From assembly GCA_026225945.1 (NCBI GenBank), contig JAMJFZ010001133.1, positions 12,341,501 to 12,405,500 of the forward strand: DNA of 64,000 nucleotides, in the 5' to 3' direction. The translations under genes were made by a program, and so were the position numbers. The DNA comes from Cricetomys ansorgei. Its lineage: Eukaryota > Chordata > Mammalia > Rodentia > Nesomyidae. The notes beneath the pieces were generated by a model. The model ran no database searches. It worked only from the letters and a program-made list of their open reading frames with translations, and was not told the DNA's origin. This document shows, piece by piece, positions 23,529 through 34,935 of this stretch; position 1 is the first letter of the stretch; every line of letters starts with the position of its first letter.

Positions 23529-23890
23529 GCACTGTCGGGTGAGGGGCTGCTTAGGTCTTAGCATTTGTATTGTCTGCAGGTGTTGGATTTCCGTAGGAGA
23601 TGTTTGATTGCTTACGATCTGCACCTGAGGAGTTCTGGCTCAATAAAAACACCTGAACTCAGATGCTCAGAGTTCCACAGCCAGGATGGAGTTGAATCGG
23701 CCAACCAGAAGAGTCAGTTGAATTCAATATAGCTCTTAGTTCAGAAGGAGTTAGTCAGAGCGAGTCAGTCAGAAGTAAGTCTCGGAGGTTGAAACATTTC
23801 AGTTCTAGACTGAAAATTAGATGATACGAGGCTCTCTGGGACTGGGGATTTAATTAGCCAAAGAATAAACTGCCTTTTGAATCTGAATCT
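23529..23890 (+). mobile_element. Possible unclassified LTR
   Basis: A TG start, a block containing tctggctcaataaaaacacc (a polyadenylation signal in a position usual for an LTR R region), and a G/A-rich downstream part with repeated gagtcagtcag words suggest an ERV LTR. No tRNA primer site, second LTR or coding region is visible and I cannot place the family. Confidence 0.3.
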
Positions 23891-26146
23891 ATCTCTACAA
23901 ATAGAAAATAGATGTATATATTTTTAATATCCTATTCTATAAATACCTATAGCTTCATTGCTAAAATATTACAGGATGATATTTCTAATATGTCTATCTT
24001 TATGAAATACGTTTTTCATGGTAGATATAAGCGGGACAGAAATCACTGTGTTCTGTTAGGCCTTTTTTTTTTTTTTTAAATCAAGAAAAGATTAACAAAT
24101 CCCAAGCACACTGCTTATGGGCAGAGTCTTCTTACTATTCATGAATAAGCAAATCACTTCCTCAATTTCTGAGGGTTTTTTTTTTTTTTTTAAAGAACCC
24201 AGTGAATCTAACCTGGTTAATCTTTCATAGGTGCCAATTCCACTAGGTGAATTATTCTCAGGCTAAACCCTCATTCCACACAGCATTGTTTGAAGAACCC
24301 TGGCAGAGCATGGCAGGGTTTCCCTAGACCAGAGACCTTGCATGTATTACTTTGTCCTTGGTTCTTCCCAGTTCTGAACCAGTGTGGTTCTTATCACCAT
24401 TAACCTGGACAAACTGAAAAATCTGAGTGTATTTCTGCAATTTGATGATTGCTTTGTGTAAGATAATATCTGAAAGAACAAAGGACCCAACAGGATGTAT
24501 CATATTGAGATTATATTATCAAGAAGTACACACAGTCTGAGATTTTACTCTATTTTCAGGTTAAGAAATTGGTCTGCCGTGATGCTGGCAGAAGACACAG
24601 ACTCTGAGCTTTATCAGAGAAAGGTTGACTTTATCGGGCAGAGCAATGGGAATAAGAGGAGGATTAGAATTGTCTGTGAAAGTTTTTCGGGCCCCAGTTC
24701 TCAGGACACAGAATGAAGGAAGTATGTTAACTTGTTTATGTATTTTGCTGTGTATCCTGGGAGAGGGCTCCTGAATTTAGAGATCCAATTCTGGAAAGAT
24801 AGACAGAAGTCATGCCTGACATTTCCTCCACGGTGATGATTATCTTAAACAGACTAGAAAATGAGAGCATCTATCCTCTGCTCTAGACGTGGCATGACCT
24901 ACACACTGAGTCTATAAAAACACTAGCTTTTGTCCCTGAGAGACACCTTCTGTGTTTCCTTCTAGACAGTTTGATGAACAGATATTCTAGAAGCAATCAG
25001 CTGATGCGTTGCTCACAGGTCTTCAGAAACATGAGACAGACAGAATGAGGTGCATATTTTCCTTTCCTTTTTAATTTGGTTTTCATCTTCTCCCCTTAAT
25101 CTTACACCATTAGATTCAGTAGTCATTAAGTGAATGTAAAATGAAGTCTCTACTGTGACTTTCTTAGAATGCACCGGTGTATAACTGGAGAAGGAAGAGA
25201 GATCAATTTTATAAAATAAGAAAATTGTATGCCATTGTATGTTTTCAGGGGCATAACCCTTTTTTTCCCCTCCTATGTCTTCGCTATTTTTAAGCTAAAT
25301 TCCATAAAACGTAGGAATGATACATCTCCATGTACATTGTGGCTTTGGATTCTTTCCTAAAGCAAATATATACAAATTCATTTCATTTTCATAACAAACT
25401 ATGCTGTATTTGTCACATAATCATACTGATAGTTCTGTAATATTTGCCTATTTTACTAGGTAAGGTCGCGTTTTGTGCGTTTCTCGAGTTTATAAAAAAA
25501 TCCTATGAGTTGTGATTTTGTTCTTCAAGGTAGATATTTTGGAAAACTGGGCTGGAATTTTCTACCTTAAAAAAAATAATTCCTCAGTGAAGAGATTAAA
25601 AATTCTTCTTTTCAACCTTATTGAGTCGTCCAGGTCACGGTTCTCAGAACTGCCTTTATCTCTACCCACTTTATCTCACAGCGTCTACATGTTCATCTTT
25701 TGTAAATTGCAATTTAAATTTTATAGTTAATCGTATAGTGAAAATGTCAAAACTGCCAAAAAAATTCATGACAAAATTAGCATCAGCTAAATTTACTCTT
25801 GAAGGCAATTGTGTTTTCAGTCCCATGTCTTCTGAATTCCGTAAGCTCCTGTCACTTCTGACGGATGGAAACCTGTGCACGCTCCAGCCCTAGGTTTGAG
25901 CCCTACCAGCGAGGAATGACCTGTTGAATTCCATTGGCTCCCTCTTTGGTCTCTTTGCCCCACACTAGGCCATGGCTAAGACACTTCATGTCACCTACTG
26001 TTGTTTACTAGTCGTAGCTAAGATAAGCAACTTCTGGTCAAGTTCTTGTCTTTGAGTGCTTAGAGGACTCACATCTTTAGGTGCAATCTTTTCATGTACA
26101 TATTCAATTTCACCTTTGCATAATTTGGGTAGAAAAACACATTTAC
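23891..26146. other. Unique stretch, nothing recognised
   Basis: No repeat family is recognised apart from two poly-T runs (about 24,063-24,078 and 24,177-24,192). Short frames at 25,512-25,893 resemble no known protein. Confidence 0.5.
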
Positions 26147-26154
26147 CTCTAGAA

Positions 26155-26370
26155 CAGTGGTTCTCAGTCTTCCTAATGTGACCCTTTCATGCAGCTCCTC
26201 ATGTTGTGGTGACTCCCAACCATAAAATTATTTTTGTTTTCCCTTCATAACTGTAACTTTGCTACTGTTATAAATTGTAAACATCTGATATGCGGATGGT
26301 CTTAGGTGACCCCTTGGGAAGGGTCGTTTGACCGCCAAAGCGGTTAAGGCCCACCAGTTGGGAAATAGAG
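26155..26370 (+). mobile_element. URR1-type hAT non-autonomous DNA transposon
   Basis: It starts with the terminal cagtggttctcagtcttcct and continues with ctcatgttgtggtgactccc, aaccataaaattatttttg, taactttgctactgttata and gggaagggtcgtttgaccg. This matches the rodent URR1 element (hAT-Charlie group) at about 216 bp. An imperfect 8-base target duplication flanks it: ctctagaa at 26,147-26,154 and ctccagga at 26,371-26,378. The right terminal repeat is badly decayed. It codes for nothing. Confidence 0.87.
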
Positions 26371-26390
26371 CTCCAGGACGATGCGATGCC

Positions 26391-26838
26391 TGTTCTTGGT
26401 TGTCAACTTGACTACATCTGGAATGAACTAAAAAACAAAAGTGGAGGGCACACCTGTGAGGAATTTTTGCATAATTTGAAGTGGGAAGATCCACTTCTAA
26501 TCTGAATCTTTGAGGAAGACACGCCTTTAATCCAGATCATTTGAGCTGGGAAAATCTACCTCTACTCTGGGCCACACCTGCTAGAGGCCTATGTAAGAAC
26601 ACAGAAGAAAGAAGCTTTTGCTTTGTGCCTGCTTGTGCTAGCCTTGCTAACAAGTCCATTCCTTCGCTGGCATTGGAGCCTCCTTCTTCAGGACTCCAGG
26701 TCTACTGAAGACCAGCTGAGACATTCAGCCTTGTGGACTGAGCAACTCCTGGATTCTCAGACTTTCCTTTCATTGCTAGTCCACTGTTGGACTAACTGGA
26801 CTGAAACCTATAAGTCATTTTAATAATTACCCTCCTCT

Positions 26839-26919
<81 letters not shown>

Positions 26920-26958
26920 TTCTGTACGTCTGTTCCTCTAGAGAACCCTGACTAATAC
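26391..26958 (+). mobile_element. Rodent LTR (MaLR-like), with internal microsatellite
   Basis: It runs from ttggttgtcaacttgactac, agtggagggcacacctgtga, ggccacacctgctagaggcc and actgaagaccagctgagaca to ctctagagaaccctgactaa. It is the same family as the copies at 55,565-56,211 and 62,881-63,335, all on plus. A plus-strand frame inside it (26,623-26,823) is part of the LTR and not a gene. I place it with MaLR-type LTRs by its ends but do not recall the subfamily. Confidence 0.75.
26842..26916. repeat. (CT)n(AT)n compound microsatellite
   Basis: About 18 CT units followed directly by about 19 AT units. It lies just after the LTR's taagtcattttaataattac block, the same place where the sister copy at 55,565 carries CA and AT repeats. 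Confidence 0.97.
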
Positions 26959-28690
26959 TAGCTATGAAGTTCTTCAGTCTAAGTCAATTGCATTGCAACA
27001 GCTTTAACAACTTGAACAAGAAATATCTATAGTATTTATGTGTTGGGGCGTGTTTCCATAGTTTGCCTTTTAGAAGCATCAGAAGACAGCAGATGAATGC
27101 CAGATAAACACTGCCATCAAAAGTATATTTGTATCTTCTTATCATTTAGATTCTTGTCAATAAACATGACAGTAGAAGTCCATTTCATAAAGAGATTCAG
27201 TCACTGTTTCTGCACCATGGGAAGGAGCACTTGGACCCTAACACACACCTGATAAAGCAGTATTAAACAGAATGCTGATGTTTAAAAGTATCTGTTGTTA
27301 GATGTTTAAGTCGTGTTTACTAGCTGGAAGTCTTAAAACACATTCAAGCTAATTGCCTCATTTGTCTTGCATGTTGTGTTTAATTAAGCAATTATTATAA
27401 CCCTCACTCTGAAGTCCTAATACATTTTCCCCTGAACTCAAAAGTATTTGTCCTCATGAATAATTATCAATATTTTATGGCCACCAAATATTATCAGCCT
27501 CAACAGAGCAATTTAAATAAATGATGAAACTTTCTCTGCCTGAACTGACATATTTAATGAGTTCATTTATTTTTCTGCTAGAGCCAGAGGCAAGAGATTA
27601 TGTATTTAAATTCAGGCTTCTTATAAACTTTGCTTTTTCAGGAAGGAAAACAAAATAAGCACATGGACTATTTAATGAGAAGGATGGAAAAATTACCAAA
27701 AAAGGATAGGATGAAAAGAGCATCTTGCAATACTAAGGAGTACTTTTAACAATGAGTAAGTGTCCAGTGGTGTGAAAACAGTAAGACGCCCGTATTCCAG
27801 AGGTGCTCAGACCTGCCTCTCAAGTTAAAAGCTAAACCCCAGTGAAATGGGGCTGAGGAGGATCTCAGTGGAAAGTTAACCTAGTGTCTCTCACCAGACG
27901 CACACCAGCAATGCATGTCTATCCATGGGCTACAACTTCAACCATGAGGCAGCAAAGCTTCCATTTTCCATGCTCCTTGAAAACCAGGCAGGGGCAAAGA
28001 GGAGTCAAAGCAAAGCAACCCCTAAGTACCCCAGGAAACTCTGAGAGCAGCACCTGCCATTGGATTCGAGGGAGCCCAACACAAGGAAGAAATGGGAAGT
28101 CCTGTAAAAGGCCAAACACTTCTCAACAGTGCGGACCATCTTAACTAAAGTCCTGGAAGACCATAAAATCTTCTGGGGATGGTGATGTTATACCCTTATA
28201 TTCTGTAACATGGCTTTCCTTTCAGCAGAAAAGGAATGAATGTTTTCAGGAATGACAAATTTATCAGTCATCAGGACAGCGGGGGCAACAGGGAAAGCTG
28301 TCTGAAACAGTGAGGAGGGCCAGGATTGCAGGCAGCAGGAGAGGCTTCCCACTGAAGGAGGCCCTGCTTTCCTTTCCATTTTCCTGCTGCTCATTATTGT
28401 GAACACAAACAAATTTGGTTTTTTGTTTTTATATAAAGTTGATTAAATAAATGGGAGAGGAATTAATAAATGGCCTACCTTGAGTCTTACATTATTTAAC
28501 ATCACTGTATTCTCAGAGATATGGTAGTTGGGTACAGCTCCACCATAAAACATTAATTTTGTTTTGAGTCTCTGAAACATGAAGTAATCATAAGGAAAGA
28601 AATCCAGCTACTACGAAATGAGAGTAGAGTGCCAGAGACAAAATAATGGCAAGTTCTCAGTCTGGGCATTGTTGAAAGATTGGAGCAGTA
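26959..28690. other. Unique stretch; candidate conserved block
   Basis: No gene is recognised. The interval 27,330-27,620 is repeat free and dense in homeodomain-like AT words (taattaagcaattatta, aataattatc, tttaatgag). The interval 27,780-28,420 is less A+T-rich and has short frames on both strands, none recognisable. Confidence 0.45.
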
Positions 28691-29632
28691 GGGCTGTGCC
28701 GTGCAGGGCTGTGCTGAGCAGGGTTGTGCTGGGGAGAACTGGGCTGTGCAGGGCTGTGCTGGGGAGAACTGGGCTGTGCAGGGCTGGGCTGGGGAGAACT
28801 GGGCTGTGCAGGGTTGAGCAGGGCTGTGCTGAGCAGGGAGGGCTGTGCTGTGTAGGGCTGTGCTGTGCATGGTGGTATACAGGGCTGTGCTGAGCAGGGC
28901 TGTGCAGGGTTGTGCAGAGCTGTACTGAGCAAGGCTGTGCTGAGCAGGGCTGTGCAGGGCTGTGCAGGGCTGTGCAGGGCTGTGCTGAGCAGGGCTGTGC
29001 TGAGCAGGGCTGTGCTGAGCAGGGCTGTGCAGGGCTGTGCTGAGCAGGGCTATGCAGGGCTGTGCTGAGCAGGGCTATGCTGAGCAGGGCTGTGCAGGGC
29101 TGTGCTGAGCAGGGCTGTGCTGAGCAGGGCTGTGCAGGGCTGTGCTGTGCAGGGCTGTGCAGGGCTGTGCTGTGCAGGGCTGTGCTGAGCAGGGCTGTGC
29201 AGGGCTGTGCTGTGCAGGGCTGTGCTGAGCAGGGCTGTGCAGGGCTGTGCTGAGCAGGGCTGTGCTGAGCAGGGCTGTGCAGGGCTGTGCTGAGCAGGGC
29301 TGTGCTGCAGCAGGGCTGTGCTGTGCAGGGCTGTGTGCAGGGCTGTGCTGAGCAGGGCTGGCAGGGCTGTGCTGTGCAGGGCTGTGCTGTGCAGGGCTGT
29401 GCTGAGCAGGGGGCTGTGCAGGGCTGTGCTGAGCAGGGCTGTGCTGAGCAGAGCTGTGCAGGGCTGTGCTGTGCAGGGCTGTGCTGTGCAGGGCTGTGCT
29501 GAGCAGGGCTGTGCAGGGCTGTGCTGAGCAGGGCTGTGCAGGGCTGTGCTGTGCAGGGCTGTGCTGAGCAGAGCTGTGCAGGGCTGTGCTGTGCTGTGCA
29601 GGGCTGTGCTGAGCAGGGCTGTGCTGAGCAGG
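28691..29632 (+). repeat. Pentamer-based minisatellite array (about 0.94 kb)
   Basis: The array is built almost wholly from four 5-base words, GGGCT, GTGCT, GAGCA and GTGCA. They combine mainly as 15-base GGGCT-GTGCT-GAGCA and 10-base GGGCT-GTGCA units in irregular order. The left edge holds three exact-length 30-base units (28,721-28,810) that also contain ggggagaact. A few indels shift the 5-base phase (for example near 28,837, 29,309, 29,333 and 29,410). The plus strand is strongly G-rich. The minus strand lacks stop words, so it stays open for 352 codons (28,611-29,669) purely because of composition. No transposon flanks are recognised. Confidence 0.98.
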
Positions 29633-30843
29633 TTTGCAGTGAGTGTTGTATGAAGCTCACCTGTGTCACTGGTCACAGCCTAATATATTCCAGGCTGATA
29701 ATTTCAAGAAAGAAAAAGATACAGAAATGGAAGCTTATATATTTTTACAACTTTCAAAAAAGAAGAGGAGTTGTTGAGATACATCATAGTTCTCTAGAAA
29801 ACCCGGATAGTATCCGCTCTTCTGTGTGAACCATGGAGTTATTTTGCAGTGAGAAGCCCAGGCAGAAGACAGTTTACTGTTTCACACTGTGCTGACACTG
29901 GGAAATCCCACGGCTTTTGGAGAAGCAAACTGCTAATACCATAAATAACAGGTCCATTTTGGGAAGACGCTTGGACTGCACTCTAGGATATGTTCTGAGT
30001 GAGTCACACCTGTGGGACCACGTCATAATAACGTCATAATAACCCGTTGATTAAACATTGGAAATAGTTGCAAAAACTGACCAGGAAGAAGTCAACACGT
30101 GGGACATTATTTTTCTCTACTTTTCAGTTATAACTTTTTTTACTTTTGAAATAAAGGAATTCACAACAGTCCTCTTGATTAGAAACAGACCACCTCCTGG
30201 TTTCAGTATTTTGCTCCTTTCCCAGGTGGAGAACAGAGTGGATAACACACATTAGCTCTGCTTGTTGTCAGATTATTCTTAGTTCTTCACTCTACATCTC
30301 TGATAAACCTCATGTCTCCTGGAATTAATTTACGTGCTCGAGAATATGAATGAACTACATACTGATCCCTCTGATAGTCTCTGATTTTCTGACTGACCCT
30401 TGTCTGGGCTGTGTTCTTCAGCTCTTGAGTGTCACAGAGAGAAGTTTTCTGGTGTGGAAGGTTTCCAGCCTGAGGAGGATTTCATAAGGCTCCAGCCATT
30501 GAGTGGCCCGGGGAGGTCCTGGTGAGGACTCCCACCATCTACCACCTAGTTTCCACAATCGTTTGATGACACAAAGCCATCAGCTGTGTTTTTTCTTATA
30601 AAAGAGCATGACCTGCCCCCCTCCCCCACCAATTCTTTAAAAAAACATTTCCCTTGGTCTTCGACACTCAACACTTTCACTGTGATACCATGGGCATAGT
30701 TACCTTTTTATTTATCTCAAATGGGTTATATTAACAATGATATAAAACTTGTGTTGATACCATTCTTATTTTTTTAATCTAAGCAAATATTTATCCAGAT
30801 GTTGCTTCATAGATTAGGATAGAAATTCTGTATTCTGTCCTCT
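29633..30843. other. Unique stretch, nothing recognised
   Basis: No repeat family or gene is recognised next to the array. A small direct repeat acgtcataataacgtcataat occurs near 30,020. Confidence 0.5.
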
Positions 30844-30955
30844 TCTCTAGGATAGAGGGGAAGGAAGATGGAAGAAATAGAGGGAGAAAGAGGGAGAATG
30901 AGAGGGGGAGGGAAAGGAGGGGAGGAGAGGGAGTGAGGGAGAGAGAGAGAGAGAT
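30844..30955 (+). repeat. Polypurine (GGGAGA-rich) tract
   Basis: About 110 bases nearly all A and G, ending in a GA dinucleotide run. Confidence 0.9.
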
Positions 30956-33494
30956 TTTTCTCTCTAGTCTTTCAGACCACACATTATTTGTTCTGTTTTT
31001 ACCTAAATTAGTGTTAAACTAGTCTAGTAGTTGAATGATCTAGAAATCTAGTTGAATAAACTAGAAATCTAGTTTCTATATTTTTCTTAATAATTTCTTC
31101 TACCTTGTTAATTACTTTCTTCAATTTTCTCACATATATTGTCAGAGTTATTTAGAAAACTTATTCTGATATCACTACTTGAACCAAGTCTAGCAGTCAC
31201 TCTGATCTGGATAGCATTTCCTCTCCATCTCCTCAACTGTTTTCTCTATTCCAATGTGGGGGATACAGGAATGGACTAGAACTCTGCTTTCATCTTCCAA
31301 ATTCCAAATTCCATTATTAAGTTTTGTTTCGACAAAAAGTTAAATCTGGCATATCTTTCTGAGATGTCAAGGTTGCTAGTTGGCTATTTAACAGCTTTAT
31401 TATATAGCATTGTCCTCAGTCCTACTGGGGGTGTGACTTAGCTGAGAACTGGCTCTCCATCCGTACAGCTGCAATCATGTCTTCATTTAATCCCAAGGCC
31501 TACTGATTTCACTCTTGCAGCTGGGATTGTTGCAATTTTCTACCTGAAGTTTGGCTTTGTGATCTCCGCTAGGGTCTTCAGCTTCTAGAGTTTTCTCTAT
31601 TTCCATAATAATATCTCCTCATACTTACACACCTCAGCTGTTGCCTCAAGACCTACTGAGAATTCCAGTTATACCTCTGTGGCTCCTCCACATCCTTCTC
31701 CACGCAGACATCTGCCCATGCCAGGCCAACAACCCCAGCATCTCAAAGCTCTGATCGCTGTTCCAGCTGGCAAACAGTCGTGGTGTATATTTTATTTGTA
31801 ATAACACGAAGTAAAAATTGATATTCAAGTCATGTATACGAATCCATTGAGAATATTAACCATACACAACCTGAAAATTAGCAACTTCAGGGCAAAGGGA
31901 CTATTATAAAGAAAAACGCATGAGGCATCATGGTAAAGAAATATTCCTTGATACGTGACCTGAGGTATACAGTCAATCAAATATCATCAGTCATTTTTTA
32001 ATCTGAAGCAGAAGAAAAGCAGCCTTTCCAACTGTGATTCTCATGCACTGCAAACCTTGAATCAAGACTGCATTCCTTGGGCTACACATGTGTCTTAGCA
32101 GTGTCTCACTGGAACTGGGATTTAGAGAAAGTACAGTCATGGCACGGAATGGCGGCGAAGTTGATATTCAATCGGTTGGGTTCATACAATCTGTCGTACA
32201 GGTCAGTTGCTCACTGTCGTCTGTTGATGCAATCAGATTGGCAATGCCAGGTGAATGACGCTGCTGTGTATCATGTTCAGTATGCTTGTGCTTTCAACTG
32301 GAAGGCTAATACTTGAAATTAATGATAACATTATAATAAATAAATAGACCAAGAATTCATTATCAAGTGACCTGCAGCGCACAGTTGCACAGATTGTGTG
32401 AAACGCTAACCGTCTACAGGACTGACAGGGAGGTGAGTTTTCACCAGCATGGCTGGGGGCATGCATGTAAGTCACATCACAGCAGCACTTGGCAGTGGGT
32501 AGATTCCTTTGTGTCTGCTCTCCCCCAGAAGTAGCTAAGCAGTTGGCTACCCGCTCAGCTATGGGGAAGAAAGCACAGTGTGGGTCCATGTGTCCAGGCA
32601 GGTCTTCTGTTGGAGGTTGAGAGCAGTGCAGGAAACAGAATTCCCAGGAGACTCTTGTCAGTGGAACAGCTCAGTGTATTGAAGCCAGGGTGGTTACATT
32701 CATAGGGAAAATGTGGGGAAAGGGTCCTTGGCACCCAGGGACAGTTAAGACAGAGATATTGGAGCAGCCCCATTTGCGTGTTGGAGGCTCATTTTCATTC
32801 TAAAGGCCAAAGTCCTCGAAAAGCCTTTCCTGCATAAGGTGTGGTCTCACCCGGGCAAGAGGAAGACACCTTATCAGAAAATGGGCCCAGCCCAAGGCCT
32901 TCTAGCCACAGCAGTCAGACAAGCACCAACCAGGCCACATTCCTTTGAAAAGGCATGCTGCAAAGCAAGGCAGCATTTAGAATTTAGCTAGGTTTTGCCA
33001 GAGCAAGAGAGGGAGCAGCCGAACACCTTCCACTCTCAGGTTGAGAATTCTGGGCTTCAAAGCATGTTTCAACCCCTTCTTAGTTCTAGGACAGCCCCAC
33101 AGCAGGGGAGCTCTTAAGATCTGCTACAGTCTTCTTGGACTTTCAAGAAGTCTGAGACTTTTTTCCCCCAAAACAATGATCTCTGGTGCATGATGATGTA
33201 ATTTTAAAAACTAATCATCTTTATATTAAGATCTTGAGAACCTGAGACATTGTTCTTCTCCTCCCAAGCTTGGAGACATAGATTTGGGGTTCTCAGCACC
33301 ACAGCATCAGCACACGCACTATGAAGAAGTGCAACATGCTTCTGTGTTATCTGAGGAAACGAAGCTCAGAGGTCCTTGTTCATTTGTGTTAGTGGTAAAT
33401 AAAATCATAAAAGCCACACTAATATGCCAGTATAGTTTTTTTTAATATACCAGAATCCTCATATTTAAGAAAAATATGTATGCATGTGTGTTTC
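30956..33494. other. Mostly unique; possible unclassified LTR at 32,400-33,120
   Basis: 31,000-32,400 shows no recognised repeat. The part from about 32,400 to 33,120 has a change of composition and phrases such as ggtgtggtctcacccgggc. It suggests a retroviral LTR or other dispersed element that I cannot name. No gene is visible. Confidence 0.35.
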
Positions 33495-33712
33495 TGTTTG
33501 TGTGATAGAGAGAGAAGGAGGGAGAAAGCAAGAGAGGGAGAGGGAGAAAAAGACAAGGACAGAGACAGACACACACAACTCAGAGAGAGTGAGAGAGAGG
33601 GAGGAGAGAGAGAAGAAGAGAGAGAGACAAAGACAGAGATACACACAACACAGAGAGAGAGAAAGAGAGAGAGAGACAGAGACAGAGAGAGAGACAGAGA
33701 CACAGAGAGAAG
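33495..33712 (+). repeat. GA-rich / ACAGAGAG low-complexity tract
   Basis: More than 200 bases of GA, GGA and ACAGAG words with two cacacaac interruptions (near 33,570 and 33,643). The arginine/glutamate-rich plus frames and serine/leucine-rich minus frames across it are artefacts. Confidence 0.95.
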
Positions 33713-34819
33713 ATATCAAGGTGGGGAATAGAGGCTTAGAGGCTTCAGATCTAGCTCAGTAACTAAAGTAAAAAGTGTTAAAATATCTAAACAAAGACTA
33801 CACTAGACTCCCATGAAATTGCATCCTCTCAGCATCGAAAACCTTGTTTCTCTGGCCCGTGGTGCTTCAGAAGTTCCTATATGGTCCTGAAAACAGAGAC
33901 TGCAGCTGTCAGCTCTGTTTGCTGGTGAACAATGTTGCCTTCTCAGTTTCAAACTCAAGTTTCTTCCAGGTTTTCTTTTTCAGTACTGTAAATTTAACAC
34001 TTTGCCCTGATTATAAGAATAGCTGGCACAAGAGCCTTGTTTCTTTCCTTTTCTGAAGGTATGAGTAACATAGAAGACCATTCAAACTCAAGTCTGCAGA
34101 AGTTCCAAAGTTTCATTTCCCACCTTCAGCCTTAAATTGGAAATTGCCAGCTGGCACGAAGATCATCCCATCCATGACCTGAGTGTGTATAACCATGACA
34201 CACTGACGGCACCAGTTCAGATAGCTTCGCTTGTGACACTTGACTGGCAAACGAAAACCTACTGGGGTTGAATTTAAGGATCCATTCAGAACGTGCATGC
34301 CTTCAGTCCCCTGTCTGCCACCCGAAATTACAGATTCTCCATGTACAGTGGGCTATGTGAGCTAGCACAAACCTGTCAGTGTGTGTGCAGTCGCAGGCAC
34401 ACCAGTGTCATCCAGTACAGGCATTGTGCTCCGTGTCTCCCGGGGCAGGCTGCTATGTTCCTCCACAGGAGGCTGCAAATGAAGAAATTTCGAAAGTTCA
34501 TAAGTTAGGCTTGGCAGCCCAGCATGCCACCTTCCTTGAGAAGAGAGTGAGCCACTTTTCAGTTCTCTGGAAGGAAAATGCCATCTGTCATAAGCTCCGC
34601 AGCCTCTGCTCAGAGCTTAATAAGCAATTTGCATTCAGGTTTCCTTTTTCTAATGAAAGGTCTAAGTGATTCAGAAATTTTTGTTAGACAATGGGACTGG
34701 TGGGTTAGGGAAATAATGAGGGTTAATTGTAAGAAGCAGAAAGGGATATATTTAGAAAAGCATTTACATGGAATTATAGAAATTTAGAGGCAGAGTGAAT
34801 GTTGAGATTTTGTTTCCCA
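33713..34819. other. Unique stretch, nothing recognised
   Basis: No repeat family or gene is recognised. Overlapping 60-96-codon frames at 34,113-34,669 resemble no known protein. Confidence 0.5.
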
Positions 34820-34935
34820 CTTGATGCAAAATTATTTCCCACTTCATACATAACAAAGCAGATTCTTTTATTAGCTTAACATCACACAACAGAGACAAGA
34901 TTCAAAGTCAAGACCTCTTTCTTCTAACAATGTGC
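34820..34935 (+). mobile_element. MIR-like ancient SINE
   Basis: ttagcttaacatcacacaac, agagacaagattcaaagtca and agacctctttcttctaacaa follow the MIR core and 3' order (the classic gtcacacagctag/agccaggattcaaacc signature in decayed form). Confidence 0.5.

Noticed and set aside
26155..26958. A single compound transposon joining URR1 and the neighbouring LTR
   Set aside because: Each has its own ends, and the URR1 has its own 8-base target copies, so they are independent neighbours.
28691..29632. CRISPR array
   Set aside because: The units are contiguous with no unique spacers, and the window is clearly mammalian.
28611..29669. A 352-codon minus-strand open frame made of AQPC/HSTALHSPAQ-like repeats
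   Set aside because: It is read straight through the pentamer array. The array's words contain no stop triplets on the minus strand in any frame, so openness follows from composition, and indels move the phase without closing the frame.
33419..33762. Several 80-95-codon frames with RERE or SLSL repeats on both strands
   Set aside because: Products of the GA-rich tract; no biological protein signal.
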